The notes under the pieces were generated by a model. The model was not told the origin of the DNA. It searched no databases and saw only the letters and a program-made list of their open reading frames with translations. The position numbers were made by a program, and so were the translations under genes. 64,000 bases of DNA from Nocardiopsis ganjiahuensis DSM 45031 (GTDB lineage: Bacteria > Actinomycetota > Actinomycetes > Streptosporangiales > Streptosporangiaceae). Each line of letters starts with the position of its first letter. The first letter of the stretch is position 1. The stretch covers positions 620,001 through 684,000 of the forward strand of contig NZ_ANBA01000009.1 of the NCBI RefSeq assembly GCF_000341085.1, read 5' to 3'. Below, piece after piece: positions 36,961 to 45,312 of this stretch.

Positions 36961-37641
36961 TCAGACCTGGGAACCGACCCTGACCTCGAAGGTGCCCAGG
37001 TCCCCGGCGTCGACGAAGAGTTCGTCGTTCTCCTCCAGGGCGGGGGTGGTGACCGGCAGCAGCGCGCGGACCCGGCCCGGGCCCGAGGTCAGCCATCCGT
37101 GTCCGGGAGCGATCAGGCCGCGCCCGTTCTCCAGGTCGTCCACCGAGGTACTCAGCTCCACCGTCCGTCCCGCCACCTCGTCGGCGGTGGTCAGCACGGG
37201 TCCCAGACTCAGCTGGACGGCGTGGCCCGCCGCGTCCAGCCACAGGCAGGCGGGCGTGTAGGCGCTCGCGGGCCCGTCCCCGCCGGCCAGCGCCGCCACC
37301 CCCACACAGGCCGTCCTGGCCTCGGGCAGCACCGCGTCGTCGACCCCCCGCACCAGCTCCGGGTGGATCTCGAACTCGCGGTCCCCCGCCCGTACCGGCA
37401 CCAGCGCCGTGGGCGTGACCGGGGCGCACATGCGCGCCTCGGGTTCGACGATGATCTCGATCGCGCCGTCGACGGCCCGCGCGTACGCGGCTTCCATGGC
37501 CTCGTGCCCGCCGTCCAGCAGCTCCCCGAGGCCTTCCGGTCCGGGGCTGCCCATGACGTCACCGTCGTCCAGCGCACCGACGCGTTGACCTCCGCCGCTC
37601 GGCGACAGATAGGTGACCCAGCGCAATATTCCTTCTTCCAT
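36961..37641 (-). CDS. degenerate fumarylacetoacetate hydrolase-like protein
   Basis: A 226-residue protein. The start ILRWVTYLSPSGGGQRVGALDDGDVMG resembles the N-terminal domain of FAH-family proteins, and LGPVLTTADEV and ENDELFVDAGDLGTFEVRVG fit the C-terminal barrel. The metal ligands expected between them (ExE and the second Glu/Asp) are not recognisable, and the core is short. It may be a non-catalytic relative. ATG 37641 is set by the N-terminal similarity. Confidence 0.5.
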   Translation of the reverse strand: MEEGILRWVTYLSPSGGGQRVGALDDGDVMGSPGPEGLGELLDGGHEAMEAAYARAVDGAIEIIVEPEARMCAPVTPTALVPVRAGDREFEIHPELVRGVDDAVLPEARTACVGVAALAGGDGPASAYTPACLWLDAAGHAVQLSLGPVLTTADEVAGRTVELSTSVDDLENGRGLIAPGHGWLTSGPGRVRALLPVTTPALEENDELFVDAGDLGTFEVRVGSQV

Positions 37642-37741
37642 CTGGCCGTGACCTCGCCACCGGAGGCGGCACCGGCGCCGAGGCGGTCTCTGGGGGCGCA
37701 CTCATCGGCGATCGGTCACGGAGTGTGTGACCAGGTCTGTT

Positions 37742-37966
37742 CTAGGACACCACGACCGGGCTGTGTTCCTTGCCGGTTCCGGCGCACCCGCGGCAGGGTT
37801 CGTCGACCCTGTGCCAGAGCACCATCCCGTTGCCGTCCCGGTGCGGCCGCTCGGGCCGCCACCACCCCGTTCCGGAGCAGAACCGGCAGTCGACACCGTC
37901 CCGGTCGCACCATCCGCACGCGGAGATCGCGCACCTGGTGTGTGTCGGTTGCCGCGTCGGCTCCAT
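37742..37966 (-). CDS. small DnaJ-type zinc-ribbon protein
   Basis: A 74-residue protein with two CxxCxGxG motifs, CRFCSGTGWW and CRGCAGTGKE, plus CGWC. This is the zinc-ribbon module of DnaJ and related proteins, without a J domain. ATG 37966 has GGTGGGAG four bases upstream. The motifs and ribosome site favour this frame over overlapping ones. Role unknown; possibly zinc-dependent protein binding. Confidence 0.6.
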   Translation of the reverse strand: MEPTRQPTHTRCAISACGWCDRDGVDCRFCSGTGWWRPERPHRDGNGMVLWHRVDEPCRGCAGTGKEHSPVVVS

Positions 37967-38075
37967 GCGCTCCCACCGTCTCCCGCGAACTCCGCGAAAT
38001 CGCGACCAGCCTTGCACAGGCGACACACAGGAGTCCAGCGGGGACGGTGGGACGAATGTCCGGGTCAGCGGGCAT

Positions 38076-38096
38076 GACCGGTACCCGGTACCGGTC
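38076..38096 (-). terminator. perfect inverted repeat at the end of the LacI gene
   Basis: GACCGGTACC, one base, then its exact complement, abutting the LacI-family stop codon. Possible terminator hairpin; the one-base centre would need to open to form a loop. Confidence 0.4.
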
Positions 38097-39128
38097 TCAG
38101 GCGGAGTCGCGCACCACCAGACGGGCGTCGAGGAGGACCATCTCGGACTCGGCCGTGCGGGGAATCGCCACGTCCACGAGCAGCCGCGCCATCTCCTGGC
38201 CCATCTTGACCGTGGGCTGGTGGACGGTGGTCAGCGCCGGGTCGCTGTGCTGGGCCATGAGGGTGTCGTCGAAGCCGACCAGGGCGACGTCCTCGGGGAC
38301 GCGCAGGCCGCGTTCGCGCAGGGTGCGGATGGCGCCGACGGCCATCATGTCGGAGGCGACGAACACCGCGTCCGGGTCGCCGCCCTGGTCCAGCAGGCGG
38401 GCCATGGCCTCGGAGCCACCGTCGACGCTGAAGTCGCCCTGGACGACGAGGCGCTCGTCGACCTCCTGCCCGGCGGCCGCCACGCTCTCGCGGTAACCGC
38501 GGAAGCGCTCCACGCCGGCGTTCATGTCCTGGGGGCCGGTGATGGTGGCGACGCGGCGGCGCCCGGAGTCCAGCAGGTGCTGGGTGGCCAGGCGACCGCC
38601 CTTGACGTTGTCCATGTCCACGCAGAAGGGCGCGGGCTGGGCCTCGGAGTAGGGGCGGCCGCCGTGCACCACGGGCACGCCGGAATCGGCCAGTCGCGAG
38701 GTCAGGGGGTCGTCCCGGTGCAGGGAGACCAGCAGGGCGCCGTCGACGTGCGACCCGCTGAGGTACTCGCCCACGCGCTTGTGCTCCGCCTCGCCGCGGG
38801 CGGTGGTCAGCATGAGCTGGAGGTCCCGTTCGTGCAGGACCGAGCTCACGCCGCGGATGATGTCGGCGAAGAAGGGGTCCGCGAACAGGCGGTCCCGCGA
38901 CTCGGAGACCACCAGCGCGATCGTGTCGGTCCGCCGTGTGACCAGGGTCCGCGCCGCCTGGTTGGGGCTGTACCCCAGCTCGGCGATGGCCGCGTGCACG
39001 GCCTCTCGGGTCCGTGGACTGACCTGGGACGATCCGTTGATCACCCGGGAGACGGTGCCGCGGCCGACCCCGGCCCGCTCCGCCACCATCTCCAGGGTCG
39101 GTCGCTGCCGACCGCCGCTCTTGGCCAC
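38097..39128 (-). CDS. celR: LacI-family regulator, CelR/CebR-like
   Basis: A 343-residue repressor. The LacI helix-turn-helix is clear (TLEMVAERAGVGRGTVSRVINGSSQVSPRTREAV, hinge YSPNQAARTLVTRRTDTIALVV), followed by a periplasmic-binding-type sugar domain (ALVGFDDTLMAQHSDPALTTV). CelR of Thermobifida and CebR of Streptomyces bind TGGGAGCGCTCCCA and respond to cellobiose; that exact palindrome precedes the adjacent GH1 gene. GTG start. Probable repressor of the beta-glucosidase gene. Confidence 0.85.
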   Translation of the reverse strand: MAKSGGRQRPTLEMVAERAGVGRGTVSRVINGSSQVSPRTREAVHAAIAELGYSPNQAARTLVTRRTDTIALVVSESRDRLFADPFFADIIRGVSSVLHERDLQLMLTTARGEAEHKRVGEYLSGSHVDGALLVSLHRDDPLTSRLADSGVPVVHGGRPYSEAQPAPFCVDMDNVKGGRLATQHLLDSGRRRVATITGPQDMNAGVERFRGYRESVAAAGQEVDERLVVQGDFSVDGGSEAMARLLDQGGDPDAVFVASDMMAVGAIRTLRERGLRVPEDVALVGFDDTLMAQHSDPALTTVHQPTVKMGQEMARLLVDVAIPRTAESEMVLLDARLVVRDSA

Positions 39129-39212
39129 TAGGAGGCTCCTTGGACGTCATGCCGCCGGACGGGCCGGACGGCGGTTGTGTGTGGGTGGACGCGGGTCCCA
39201 CCGTGAACGCCT

Positions 39213-39240
39213 GTGGGGCGCCCCCGAAAGGACGCCCCAC
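39213..39240 (-). terminator. hairpin between GH1 and LacI genes
   Basis: GTGGGGCG and CGCCCCAC pair around a 12-base loop, 14 bases after the GH1 stop on the minus strand. It may attenuate read-through into the regulator gene. Confidence 0.55.
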
Positions 39241-39253
39241 GAACGCTCGTGGT

Positions 39254-40666
39254 CTACAGCTCGGGGAAGCGGCTGGTCCTCGCCAGTTCCGCGTACCAGT
39301 GACCAGTGTCCTTGACGACACGCTCCTGCGTCTCGTAGTCCACGTGCACGATCCCGAACCGGCGGGAGTATCCCCACGCCCACTCGAAGTTATCCAGAAG
39401 CGACCACGCGAAGTATCCGCGCAGGGGGACCCCGGCGAGGATGGCCTCCTTGGCCGCCCTCAGGTGGCCCTCGTAGTAGGCGGTCCGGTCGGGGTCGTGG
39501 ACGGCTCCGTCCTCGCTGACGGTGTCCTCGAACGCGCATCCGTTCTCGGTCACGTACAGGTCGATGCCGCCGCTCTCCCCCGCCAGGCGCTGGAGGACGT
39601 CGAAGAGGCCGGTGGGGTCGATCTCCCAGCCCATGTGCGTGACGGGCAGCCCCTGGGAGACGTGCACCTCGTCGGGGCCCGCACCCAGCCAGGCGTCGCC
39701 GTCGCCGCTGACCAGGGCGGGGTCGATGCCCTTGGCCGAACCCGCGACGAACTCGGGTGAGTAGTAGTTGATGCCCAGGAAGTCGAGCGGGGCGGAGATC
39801 GTCTCCAGGTCCCCCTCCTGGACGAAGGAGAAGTCGCTGATGTCGGCGAGGTCCTCCAGGACGTCAGCGGGGTAGGAGCCCTTGAGCAGGGGGTCGGTGA
39901 AGATGCGGTTGCGCACCCCGTCCGCGCGGCGGGCCGCGCGGGCGTCGGCGGCGTTGGCGCCGTGGGGCCGGATGACCGCCTGGTTGTGGGCCAGCCCGAC
40001 GACGGCGGGGTGGCCGGTGGAACGGATCGCCTCGGTGGCCAGCCCGTGGCCGAGCAGCAGGTGGTGGGTGGCCGCCAGGGCCGCGGCGGCGTCCCTGCGG
40101 CCGGGTGCGTGGTGTCCGTTCTCGTAGCCGAGGAAGGCCGCGCACCAGGGTTCGTTGATGGTCATCCAGTGCTTGACCCGGTCACCGAGGGCCTCGGCGA
40201 CGACCTTGGAGTAGTCGGCGAAGCGGTACGCGGTGTCCCGTGCGGGCCAGCCGCCGGCGTCCTCCAGGGGTTGGGGCAGGTCCCAGTGGTAGAGGGTCGC
40301 CCAGGGTTGGATGCCCGCTTCCAGCAGGCTGTCGACCAGGCGGTCGTAGAAGTCCAGCCCGGCCTGGTTCACCGGGCCGGTTCCGTCGGGGACGACGCGG
40401 GGCCAGGCGATCGAGAAGCGGTAGGCGCCGAGGTTGAGCCGCCGCATCAGGGCGACGTCCTCGGCGTAGCGGTGGTAGTGGTCGTCGGCGGGGTCACCGG
40501 TGTCCCCGTTGAGAACCTTGCCGGGGGTCTCGGCGAAGGTGTCCCAGATACTGCGACCTCGACCGTCGGCGGTGGTGGCGCCCTCGATCTGGAAGGAGGC
40601 GGTCGCCGCCCCCCAGAGGAAGCCCTCGGGGAAATCGTTCGGGTTGTTCACTGCTTCGGTACGCAC
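39254..40666 (-). CDS. GH1 beta-glucosidase
   Basis: A 470-residue family 1 glycosidase hydrolysing cellobiose and related beta-glucosides. Seen: FLWGAATASFQIEGA, the acid/base Glu in TINEPWCA, the nucleophile Glu in LYVTENGCAF, and the aglycone-site end YFAWSLLDNFEWAWGYSRRFGIVHVDY. No signal peptide, so it works on imported sugar. Starts are uncertain: GTG 40666 or GTG 40651. A CelR-type operator sits 26 bases upstream. Confidence 0.93.
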   Translation of the reverse strand: MRTEAVNNPNDFPEGFLWGAATASFQIEGATTADGRGRSIWDTFAETPGKVLNGDTGDPADDHYHRYAEDVALMRRLNLGAYRFSIAWPRVVPDGTGPVNQAGLDFYDRLVDSLLEAGIQPWATLYHWDLPQPLEDAGGWPARDTAYRFADYSKVVAEALGDRVKHWMTINEPWCAAFLGYENGHHAPGRRDAAAALAATHHLLLGHGLATEAIRSTGHPAVVGLAHNQAVIRPHGANAADARAARRADGVRNRIFTDPLLKGSYPADVLEDLADISDFSFVQEGDLETISAPLDFLGINYYSPEFVAGSAKGIDPALVSGDGDAWLGAGPDEVHVSQGLPVTHMGWEIDPTGLFDVLQRLAGESGGIDLYVTENGCAFEDTVSEDGAVHDPDRTAYYEGHLRAAKEAILAGVPLRGYFAWSLLDNFEWAWGYSRRFGIVHVDYETQERVVKDTGHWYAELARTSRFPEL

Positions 40667-40691
40667 CTTCCGTGACGAGTGGACATCGCTA

Positions 40692-40705
40692 TGGGAGCGC
40701 TCCCA
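40692..40705 (-). promoter_or_regulatory. CelR/CebR operator
   Basis: The perfect 14-bp palindrome TGGGAGCGCTCCCA, identical to the site I recall for Thermobifida CelR and Streptomyces CebR, stands before the GH1 gene. TTGACT at 40736-40731 (minus strand) is a candidate -35, putting the operator over the -10/start region. Confidence 0.88.
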
Positions 40706-40821
40706 TTACCGAAGCAGACCCCTACCCGCGAGTCAACAGAGCAGGGCCTCCCCGAAACCCAACCGTTACAGGGCTTTCCCGCAGCGGACGCGTCCCCCGA
40801 AGAGCTCGGACCTGGCCGAAA

Positions 40822-40850
40822 CGGCCCCGGCGGGAATCCCGCCGGGGCCG
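40822..40850 (-). terminator. terminator of metNIQ
   Basis: CGGCCCCGGCGGGA and its complement form a 14-bp hairpin centred on GAATC, about 60 bases after the metQ stop codon. Confidence 0.7.
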
Positions 40851-40910
40851 CTCGCAGTGCGGAACACCGGTTGCCGACGACCTCCGGGCCGTCGCCCGCC
40901 CGCCTGTCGG

Positions 40911-41771
40911 CTACTCCTCGGTGCCGCCGACCGGGATCACGATGCCCTGCCAGCGCTCCTCCATGAAGTCGCGCACCTCCTGGCTGTGCAGGAGTTCGTT
41001 GAAACGGAGGACGTCCTCGGACTCCACGTCCTCCGAACGCACCACCAGGCCGTTGGCGTACGGGTTGTCCTCCGTCTCCTCCCACGCCAGCGCGTTGGCG
41101 GTCTCGGGGAGGTCGGCTTCCAGCGCGTAGTTGCCGTTGACCACGGCCGCGTCCACGTCCTGGAGGGAGCGCGGCAGCTGGGCCGCCTCCACCGGGGTGA
41201 TCGTGACGTCGAGCGGGTTGTCCTCGATGTCGGACTCCGAGGCCTGGCCCTCCGTGCCGTCGGCCAGGGTGATCAGGTCCTGCTCCTCCAGGAGGCGCAG
41301 AGCGCGGTCCATGTTCGACGAGTCGTTGGGCACCGCGATCTCCGCGCCCTCGGACAGGCCGTCCAGGTCCTCGGCGTCCTGGGAGTACAGGCCGAAGGCC
41401 TCCAGGTGCACGTCGGCCACGTAGGCCAGGTCCGCGCCGGGATTGCCCTCGAGGTACTCCTCCAGGAACGGGACCGTCTGGTAGTAGTTCGCGTCCAGTT
41501 CGCCCTCGGCCAGCGCCGCGTTGGGCTGGTTGTAGTCGGTGTACTCGACCACCTCGATGGCCAGACCGGCCTCGGCCGCCAGCTCGTCGTCGACGAACTC
41601 CAGGACCTCCGCGTGCGGCAGCGGGGTGGCACCGACCCGCAGCGTCACCACGTCGTCGTCGGGGTCGCCGTTGTCGGCGGCCCGCTCGCTGGGACTTCCG
41701 CAACCCGCGAGCAGGACCGCCGCCGCGCCGGCCACGGCGATCCCCCTCAGCACGTTCGCGCTCCCTGTCAT
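40911..41771 (-). CDS. metQ: methionine ABC transporter substrate-binding lipoprotein
   Basis: A 286-residue NlpA-family lipoprotein. The signal ends in the lipobox LLAGC (Cys24). Conserved family blocks: VGATPLPHAEVLEF, IEVVEYTDYNQPNAALAEGELDANYYQTVPFL, IAVPNDSSNMDRALRLL, VNGNYALEA. It captures methionine outside the membrane for MetNI. ATG 41771 has AAGGAG upstream. Third gene in metN-metI-metQ. Confidence 0.93.
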   Translation of the reverse strand: MTGSANVLRGIAVAGAAAVLLAGCGSPSERAADNGDPDDDVVTLRVGATPLPHAEVLEFVDDELAAEAGLAIEVVEYTDYNQPNAALAEGELDANYYQTVPFLEEYLEGNPGADLAYVADVHLEAFGLYSQDAEDLDGLSEGAEIAVPNDSSNMDRALRLLEEQDLITLADGTEGQASESDIEDNPLDVTITPVEAAQLPRSLQDVDAAVVNGNYALEADLPETANALAWEETEDNPYANGLVVRSEDVESEDVLRFNELLHSQEVRDFMEERWQGIVIPVGGTEE

Positions 41772-41869
41772 CGCTGTCTCCTTGCCGTTGGAACCGGACA
41801 ACTCCGTAGGGGGTGGGGTGGGGGGCGAGGGGGTGGCGGCACCGGGCACGGGAGGGCCCGGTGCCGGGG

Positions 41870-42601
41870 TCAGCGCCGGGAGAGCCTGCGCACGATCAGG
41901 TCGCCCAGGCTCTGCGCGACCTGCACGATGACGATCAGCAGGATCACGGTGGCCCACAGGTAGTGGTCGTTGAAGCGCTGGTAGCCCTCGCGGATGGCGA
42001 GGTCGCCCAGACCGCCGCCGCCGATGGCACCGGCCATCGCGGAGTACGAGATGAGGGTGACCACGGTCATCACCAGGCCCGCGACCAGGCCGGGCATGGC
42101 CTCGGGCAGCATCACCTTGCCCACGATCGTGAACTTGCGGGTGCCCATGGCGTGCGCGGCCTCGACCACCTCGCGGTCGACCTCGCGCAGGGAGGTCTCC
42201 ACCAGGCGGGCGAAGAACGGGATGGCCCCGATGCTCAGCGGCACGATCGCGGCCGTGGGGCCCAGGGTCGTGCCCACCAGGAAGCGGGTCAGCGTCAGCA
42301 CCGCCACCATCAGGACGATGAAGGGCAGGGAACGGCCGATGTTGACGATCGCGCTGAGGACGGCGCGCACGGCCGGGGACGGGATGAGTCCGCCCTTGTC
42401 GGTGGCGACCAGCAGCACGCCCAGGGGCAGGCCGAGCAGGACGCTGAAGACGGTCGCCCACCACACCATGTAGATGGTGTCCTGGGTGCCGAGCCACAGG
42501 CTGGGCCACATGTCGGGCCAGTCCGCGATGAAGTCTCCGATGGCGGCGACGGCTCCGCCGTCCTGGGCGAGGACGAGGACGTCGGCGGGGTTGATGGTCA
42601 C
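41870..42601 (-). CDS. metI: methionine ABC transporter permease
   Basis: A 243-residue permease with about five membrane helices (MVWWATVFSVLLGLPLGVLLV, IVLMVAVLTLTRFLV and others) and the EAA loop EAAHAMGTRKFTIVGKVMLPEA that docks on MetN. GTG 42601 overlaps the metN stop as GTGA, so it is coupled. Confidence 0.92.
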   Translation of the reverse strand: MTINPADVLVLAQDGGAVAAIGDFIADWPDMWPSLWLGTQDTIYMVWWATVFSVLLGLPLGVLLVATDKGGLIPSPAVRAVLSAIVNIGRSLPFIVLMVAVLTLTRFLVGTTLGPTAAIVPLSIGAIPFFARLVETSLREVDREVVEAAHAMGTRKFTIVGKVMLPEAMPGLVAGLVMTVVTLISYSAMAGAIGGGGLGDLAIREGYQRFNDHYLWATVILLIVIVQVAQSLGDLIVRRLSRR

Positions 42602-43566
42602 TTTCCGGCCTCCTCGACCAGCAGGCCGTGCTCGGACAGGTAGGTGAGCGCCTCACGGCGGCGGGCGCCGCGCATGTCGACGCTGAGCCGGCCCACGGAC
42701 TGCCCCGCGACCTGCTCCACACCGCCGCCGAGGATGTTCACGTCCACGTCGAAGCGGCGGGTGAGTTCGGACATGAACGGCTCGTCGAAGGAGCGCGGGT
42801 AGGTGATGACCACGCTCTCGGGGCCGCCGTTGTCCGGCAGGGGGAAGAGCGAGCGCGCCAGCAGGGAACCCGGGGTCCCGATGAGGTCCAGCACACGGCC
42901 GGACTCCAGGAACACCCCGTTCTCCATGATCGCCGCGGAGTCGCAGATCCGCTTGATCACGTCCATCTCGTGGGTGATCAGCAGGATGGTCAGGCCCAGT
43001 TCGTCGCGCAGGCGGCGCAGCAGGGCCAGGATCGAGTCGGTGGTGGCCGGGTCCAGCGCCGAGGTGGCCTCGTCGCTCAGCAGCACGTGGGGGTCGGAGG
43101 CCAGTGCGCGGGCGATGCCCACGCGCTGCTTCTGTCCGCCGGAGAGCTGGGAGGGGTAGGCGCGCGCCTTGTCCCCCAGGCCCACCAGTTCGAGGAGTTC
43201 ACCCACCCGGGCGGCCCGCTTGGCGCGGGGGACCCCGGCGACCTCCAGGGGGAAGCCGACGTTGCCCGCCACCGTGCGCGAGGAGAGCAGGGCGAAGTGC
43301 TGGTGCACCATGCCGATCCTCCTCCGCGCGGCGCGCAGACGGGCTCCGCGCAGGGAGGTGAGTTCCTCGTCACCGACCCGCACGGTGCCGCTGTCCGGGC
43401 GCTCCAGGAGGTTCACCGAGCGCAGGAGGGTGCTCTTTCCGGCACCGCTCTGGCCCACGACCCCGAAGATCTCGCCGGACTCGACATGCAGGTCCACCCC
43501 GTTCAGGGCGTGCACCTGGCGTTTCTTCAACCTGTAGGTCTTGTGCAGACCCACTGCGTCAATCAC
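42598..43566 (-). CDS. metN: methionine ABC transporter ATP-binding protein
   Basis: A 322-residue ATPase. Walker A GQSGAGKST, Q-loop VHQHFALL, signature LSGGQKQRVGIARAL, Walker B VLLSDEATSALD, switch ITHEMD. The C-terminal ~90 residues form the NIL domain through which methionine inhibits transport. GTG start. First gene of the operon; no riboswitch recognised in its leader. Confidence 0.94.
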   Translation of the reverse strand: MIDAVGLHKTYRLKKRQVHALNGVDLHVESGEIFGVVGQSGAGKSTLLRSVNLLERPDSGTVRVGDEELTSLRGARLRAARRRIGMVHQHFALLSSRTVAGNVGFPLEVAGVPRAKRAARVGELLELVGLGDKARAYPSQLSGGQKQRVGIARALASDPHVLLSDEATSALDPATTDSILALLRRLRDELGLTILLITHEMDVIKRICDSAAIMENGVFLESGRVLDLIGTPGSLLARSLFPLPDNGGPESVVITYPRSFDEPFMSELTRRFDVDVNILGGGVEQVAGQSVGRLSVDMRGARRREALTYLSEHGLLVEEAGK

Positions 43567-44172
43567 GGTTTTCCCATCGACGTCTGGCGGTGGTGTCCCG
43601 GCGACCGCTCGCGGGCATGGAGGAGGGTTCCGGGCTCAGCGTGGGTTTGACGCCCACACCCGAGCGTACGAAGCGCCCGGTCGGCGGGCGGTGGCGACGC
43701 GCCGGTGTCCGGCGGTCGCGGGGCCCGTGGAGGACGGCCCCGGGGTGGCTCCGGCGCAGGGGCGCCGGAGCGGCTCGGTGTCAGAGATGACTAGCGGGGC
43801 ATTCGACAGCGGCCGCCGGGCAGCGGAACGCACCGCCGGGTGGTCTCCGCCCTGGTGGCGGGGGTCGCTTTGTCGTGCTCAGGAGCCTTCACGGCACCAA
43901 CTCAACCATGGACGGGCGGGTCGGTTCAGCAAAACGCTTGACCTGAATGTGGTTAGTTATGCCACATTGCGTCTTTTGCCAGGAGGACGAATCACCCTCT
44001 TTCTCCCGGACACCCACACGAGTGCCTACACTCATTACCGTCCCGTGACTCTTTCCGACGCGCGAGCGTCGTGAGGGCCGCTGGCAGCCCGACGGCCGCC
44101 GCGCCCGCCCGGGAGACCCGGGAAAGACAAGAAGAAGCGCCCACAGCGCCCCGTGCCCGCAGGGGGACGCGC
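43567..44172. other. 606-base divergent intergenic region
   Basis: No credible gene. The left half is GC-rich leader of metN. Around 43930-44035 it is AT-richer: TTGACC at 43938-43943, the inverted repeat AATGTGG/CCACATT (43946-43968), and TACACT at 44027-44032. These probably hold the promoter and an operator for the right-hand gene. Confidence 0.45.
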
Positions 44173-45312
44173 GTGAGCCCGAGGAGCAGCCACACCGTGC
44201 AGTCAGAAAACACCGTGCAGTCAGAAGGCACAGCGCAGTCCGGTGGTCTGAGCAGAGTGATGGGCGACCACGCCGACTTCTGGGCGCCCGACCCCTCCGA
44301 CCGCACCTGGTCGGAGGCCTTCGCCGACTGCGTACTGGCCCTGGCCTCCTTCGCGCGCACGGCCGCCCTCGCACGGCCGGGGCGGGCCAGGGTGGCCGTG
44401 GTCTCCCTCTCCGTGGCCGCCGCGACGACCCTGCTCCCGCTCACCGCGTCGGCCGCCCCGGCACCCGGTCTCCCGCCCCGGGAACCGGAGAGCATGAGTG
44501 ACCTCAAGGACCGGGCCGCGACCCTCACCGAGGAGTACCAGGGCGAACTGCGGGACATGGAGGCCGTGCTGAAGGAGGCCGAACAGGCCCAGGACCGCGC
44601 CGACGCCACCCGCGAGGACGTGGAGGACGCCCGCGACCAGGTGGTCTCACTGGCCGTGGCCACCTACACCAACAGCGGGATCGACCCGTCCATGTCCCTG
44701 TTCGTGGAGGCCGAGCCGGACGAGGTCATCGACCGCGCCGTGGTCATCGACTACCTCGCCACCACCAACCAGGAGAAGGTCGACCAGCTCGACCAGGCGC
44801 TCTCGCGCGACGAGGTGGCGCAGCAGAACGTCGATGAGCGGCTGGCGGAGGCCCAGGAGGACCTGGACGCCATGGAGGAGCGCCGCTCGGAGGTGCACGC
44901 GCTGATCGCCGACCACCCGAGCCAGCCCATGCAGCCGCACAACAACATCACCCCGCGCACGGAGCTGATGCGCGACCTGGTCATCGAGGAGTTCGGGCCG
45001 GGCGAGGACGTGGGCGGTTACGGCTGCTACCGGGCCGTGGGCGGCTTCGTGGTCGGCGAGCACCCCAAGGGCCGGGCCTGCGACTTCATGCTGCACCCGA
45101 GCGGGGGCATGCCCACGCAGGCCGAGATCGACCGGGGCTGGGCGATCTCCGAGTGGGCCATGGAGAACGCCGAGGACCTGGGGATCATGTACATCATCTA
45201 CCGGCAGCAGATCTGGGACGTGCGCCGCGGTGACACCGACTGGCGCGCGATGGCCGACCGCGGCAACCTCACCGAGAACCACTTCGACCACGTGCACATC
45301 TCGATGTTCTGA
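44173..45312 (+). CDS. secreted coiled-coil protein with ARB_07466/VldE-like C-terminal domain
   Basis: A 379-residue protein. GTG 44173 has AGGGGG upstream. An unusual ~75-residue N-terminal part, starting with three 18-bp tandem repeats (TVQSEN, TVQSEG, TAQSGG), precedes a signal segment (VAVVSLSVAAATTLLPLTASAAPAPG). Then comes a charged coiled coil, and a C-terminal domain with YGCYRAVGGFV, HPKGRACDFML and ENHFDHVHIS, resembling actinobacterial wall-hydrolase-like domains. A start near GTG 44257/ATG 44260 would shorten the odd leader. Confidence 0.75.
   Translation: MSPRSSHTVQSENTVQSEGTAQSGGLSRVMGDHADFWAPDPSDRTWSEAFADCVLALASFARTAALARPGRARVAVVSLSVAAATTLLPLTASAAPAPGLPPREPESMSDLKDRAATLTEEYQGELRDMEAVLKEAEQAQDRADATREDVEDARDQVVSLAVATYTNSGIDPSMSLFVEAEPDEVIDRAVVIDYLATTNQEKVDQLDQALSRDEVAQQNVDERLAEAQEDLDAMEERRSEVHALIADHPSQPMQPHNNITPRTELMRDLVIEEFGPGEDVGGYGCYRAVGGFVVGEHPKGRACDFMLHPSGGMPTQAEIDRGWAISEWAMENAEDLGIMYIIYRQQIWDVRRGDTDWRAMADRGNLTENHFDHVHISMF
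44193..44246 (+). repeat. three 18-bp tandem repeats at a 5' coding end
   Basis: Units 44193-44210 and 44211-44228 differ in the last two bases; the third (44229-44246) is degenerate. In frame, giving six-residue repeats. Confidence 0.8.

Noticed and set aside
37716-38075. Overlapping 119-residue frame at the zinc-ribbon locus
   Set aside because: Lacks the twin CxxCxGxG motifs and has no good ribosome site.
43567-43700. Possible SAM riboswitch before metN
   Set aside because: A GGAACCCTCC stretch resembles the SAM-IV core, but the invariant GGCAACC and GGTGCC elements are absent.
43946-43968. AATGTGG/CCACATT as a defined regulator operator
   Set aside because: A real inverted repeat, but too short and isolated to assign to any regulator; noted only in the spacer entry.
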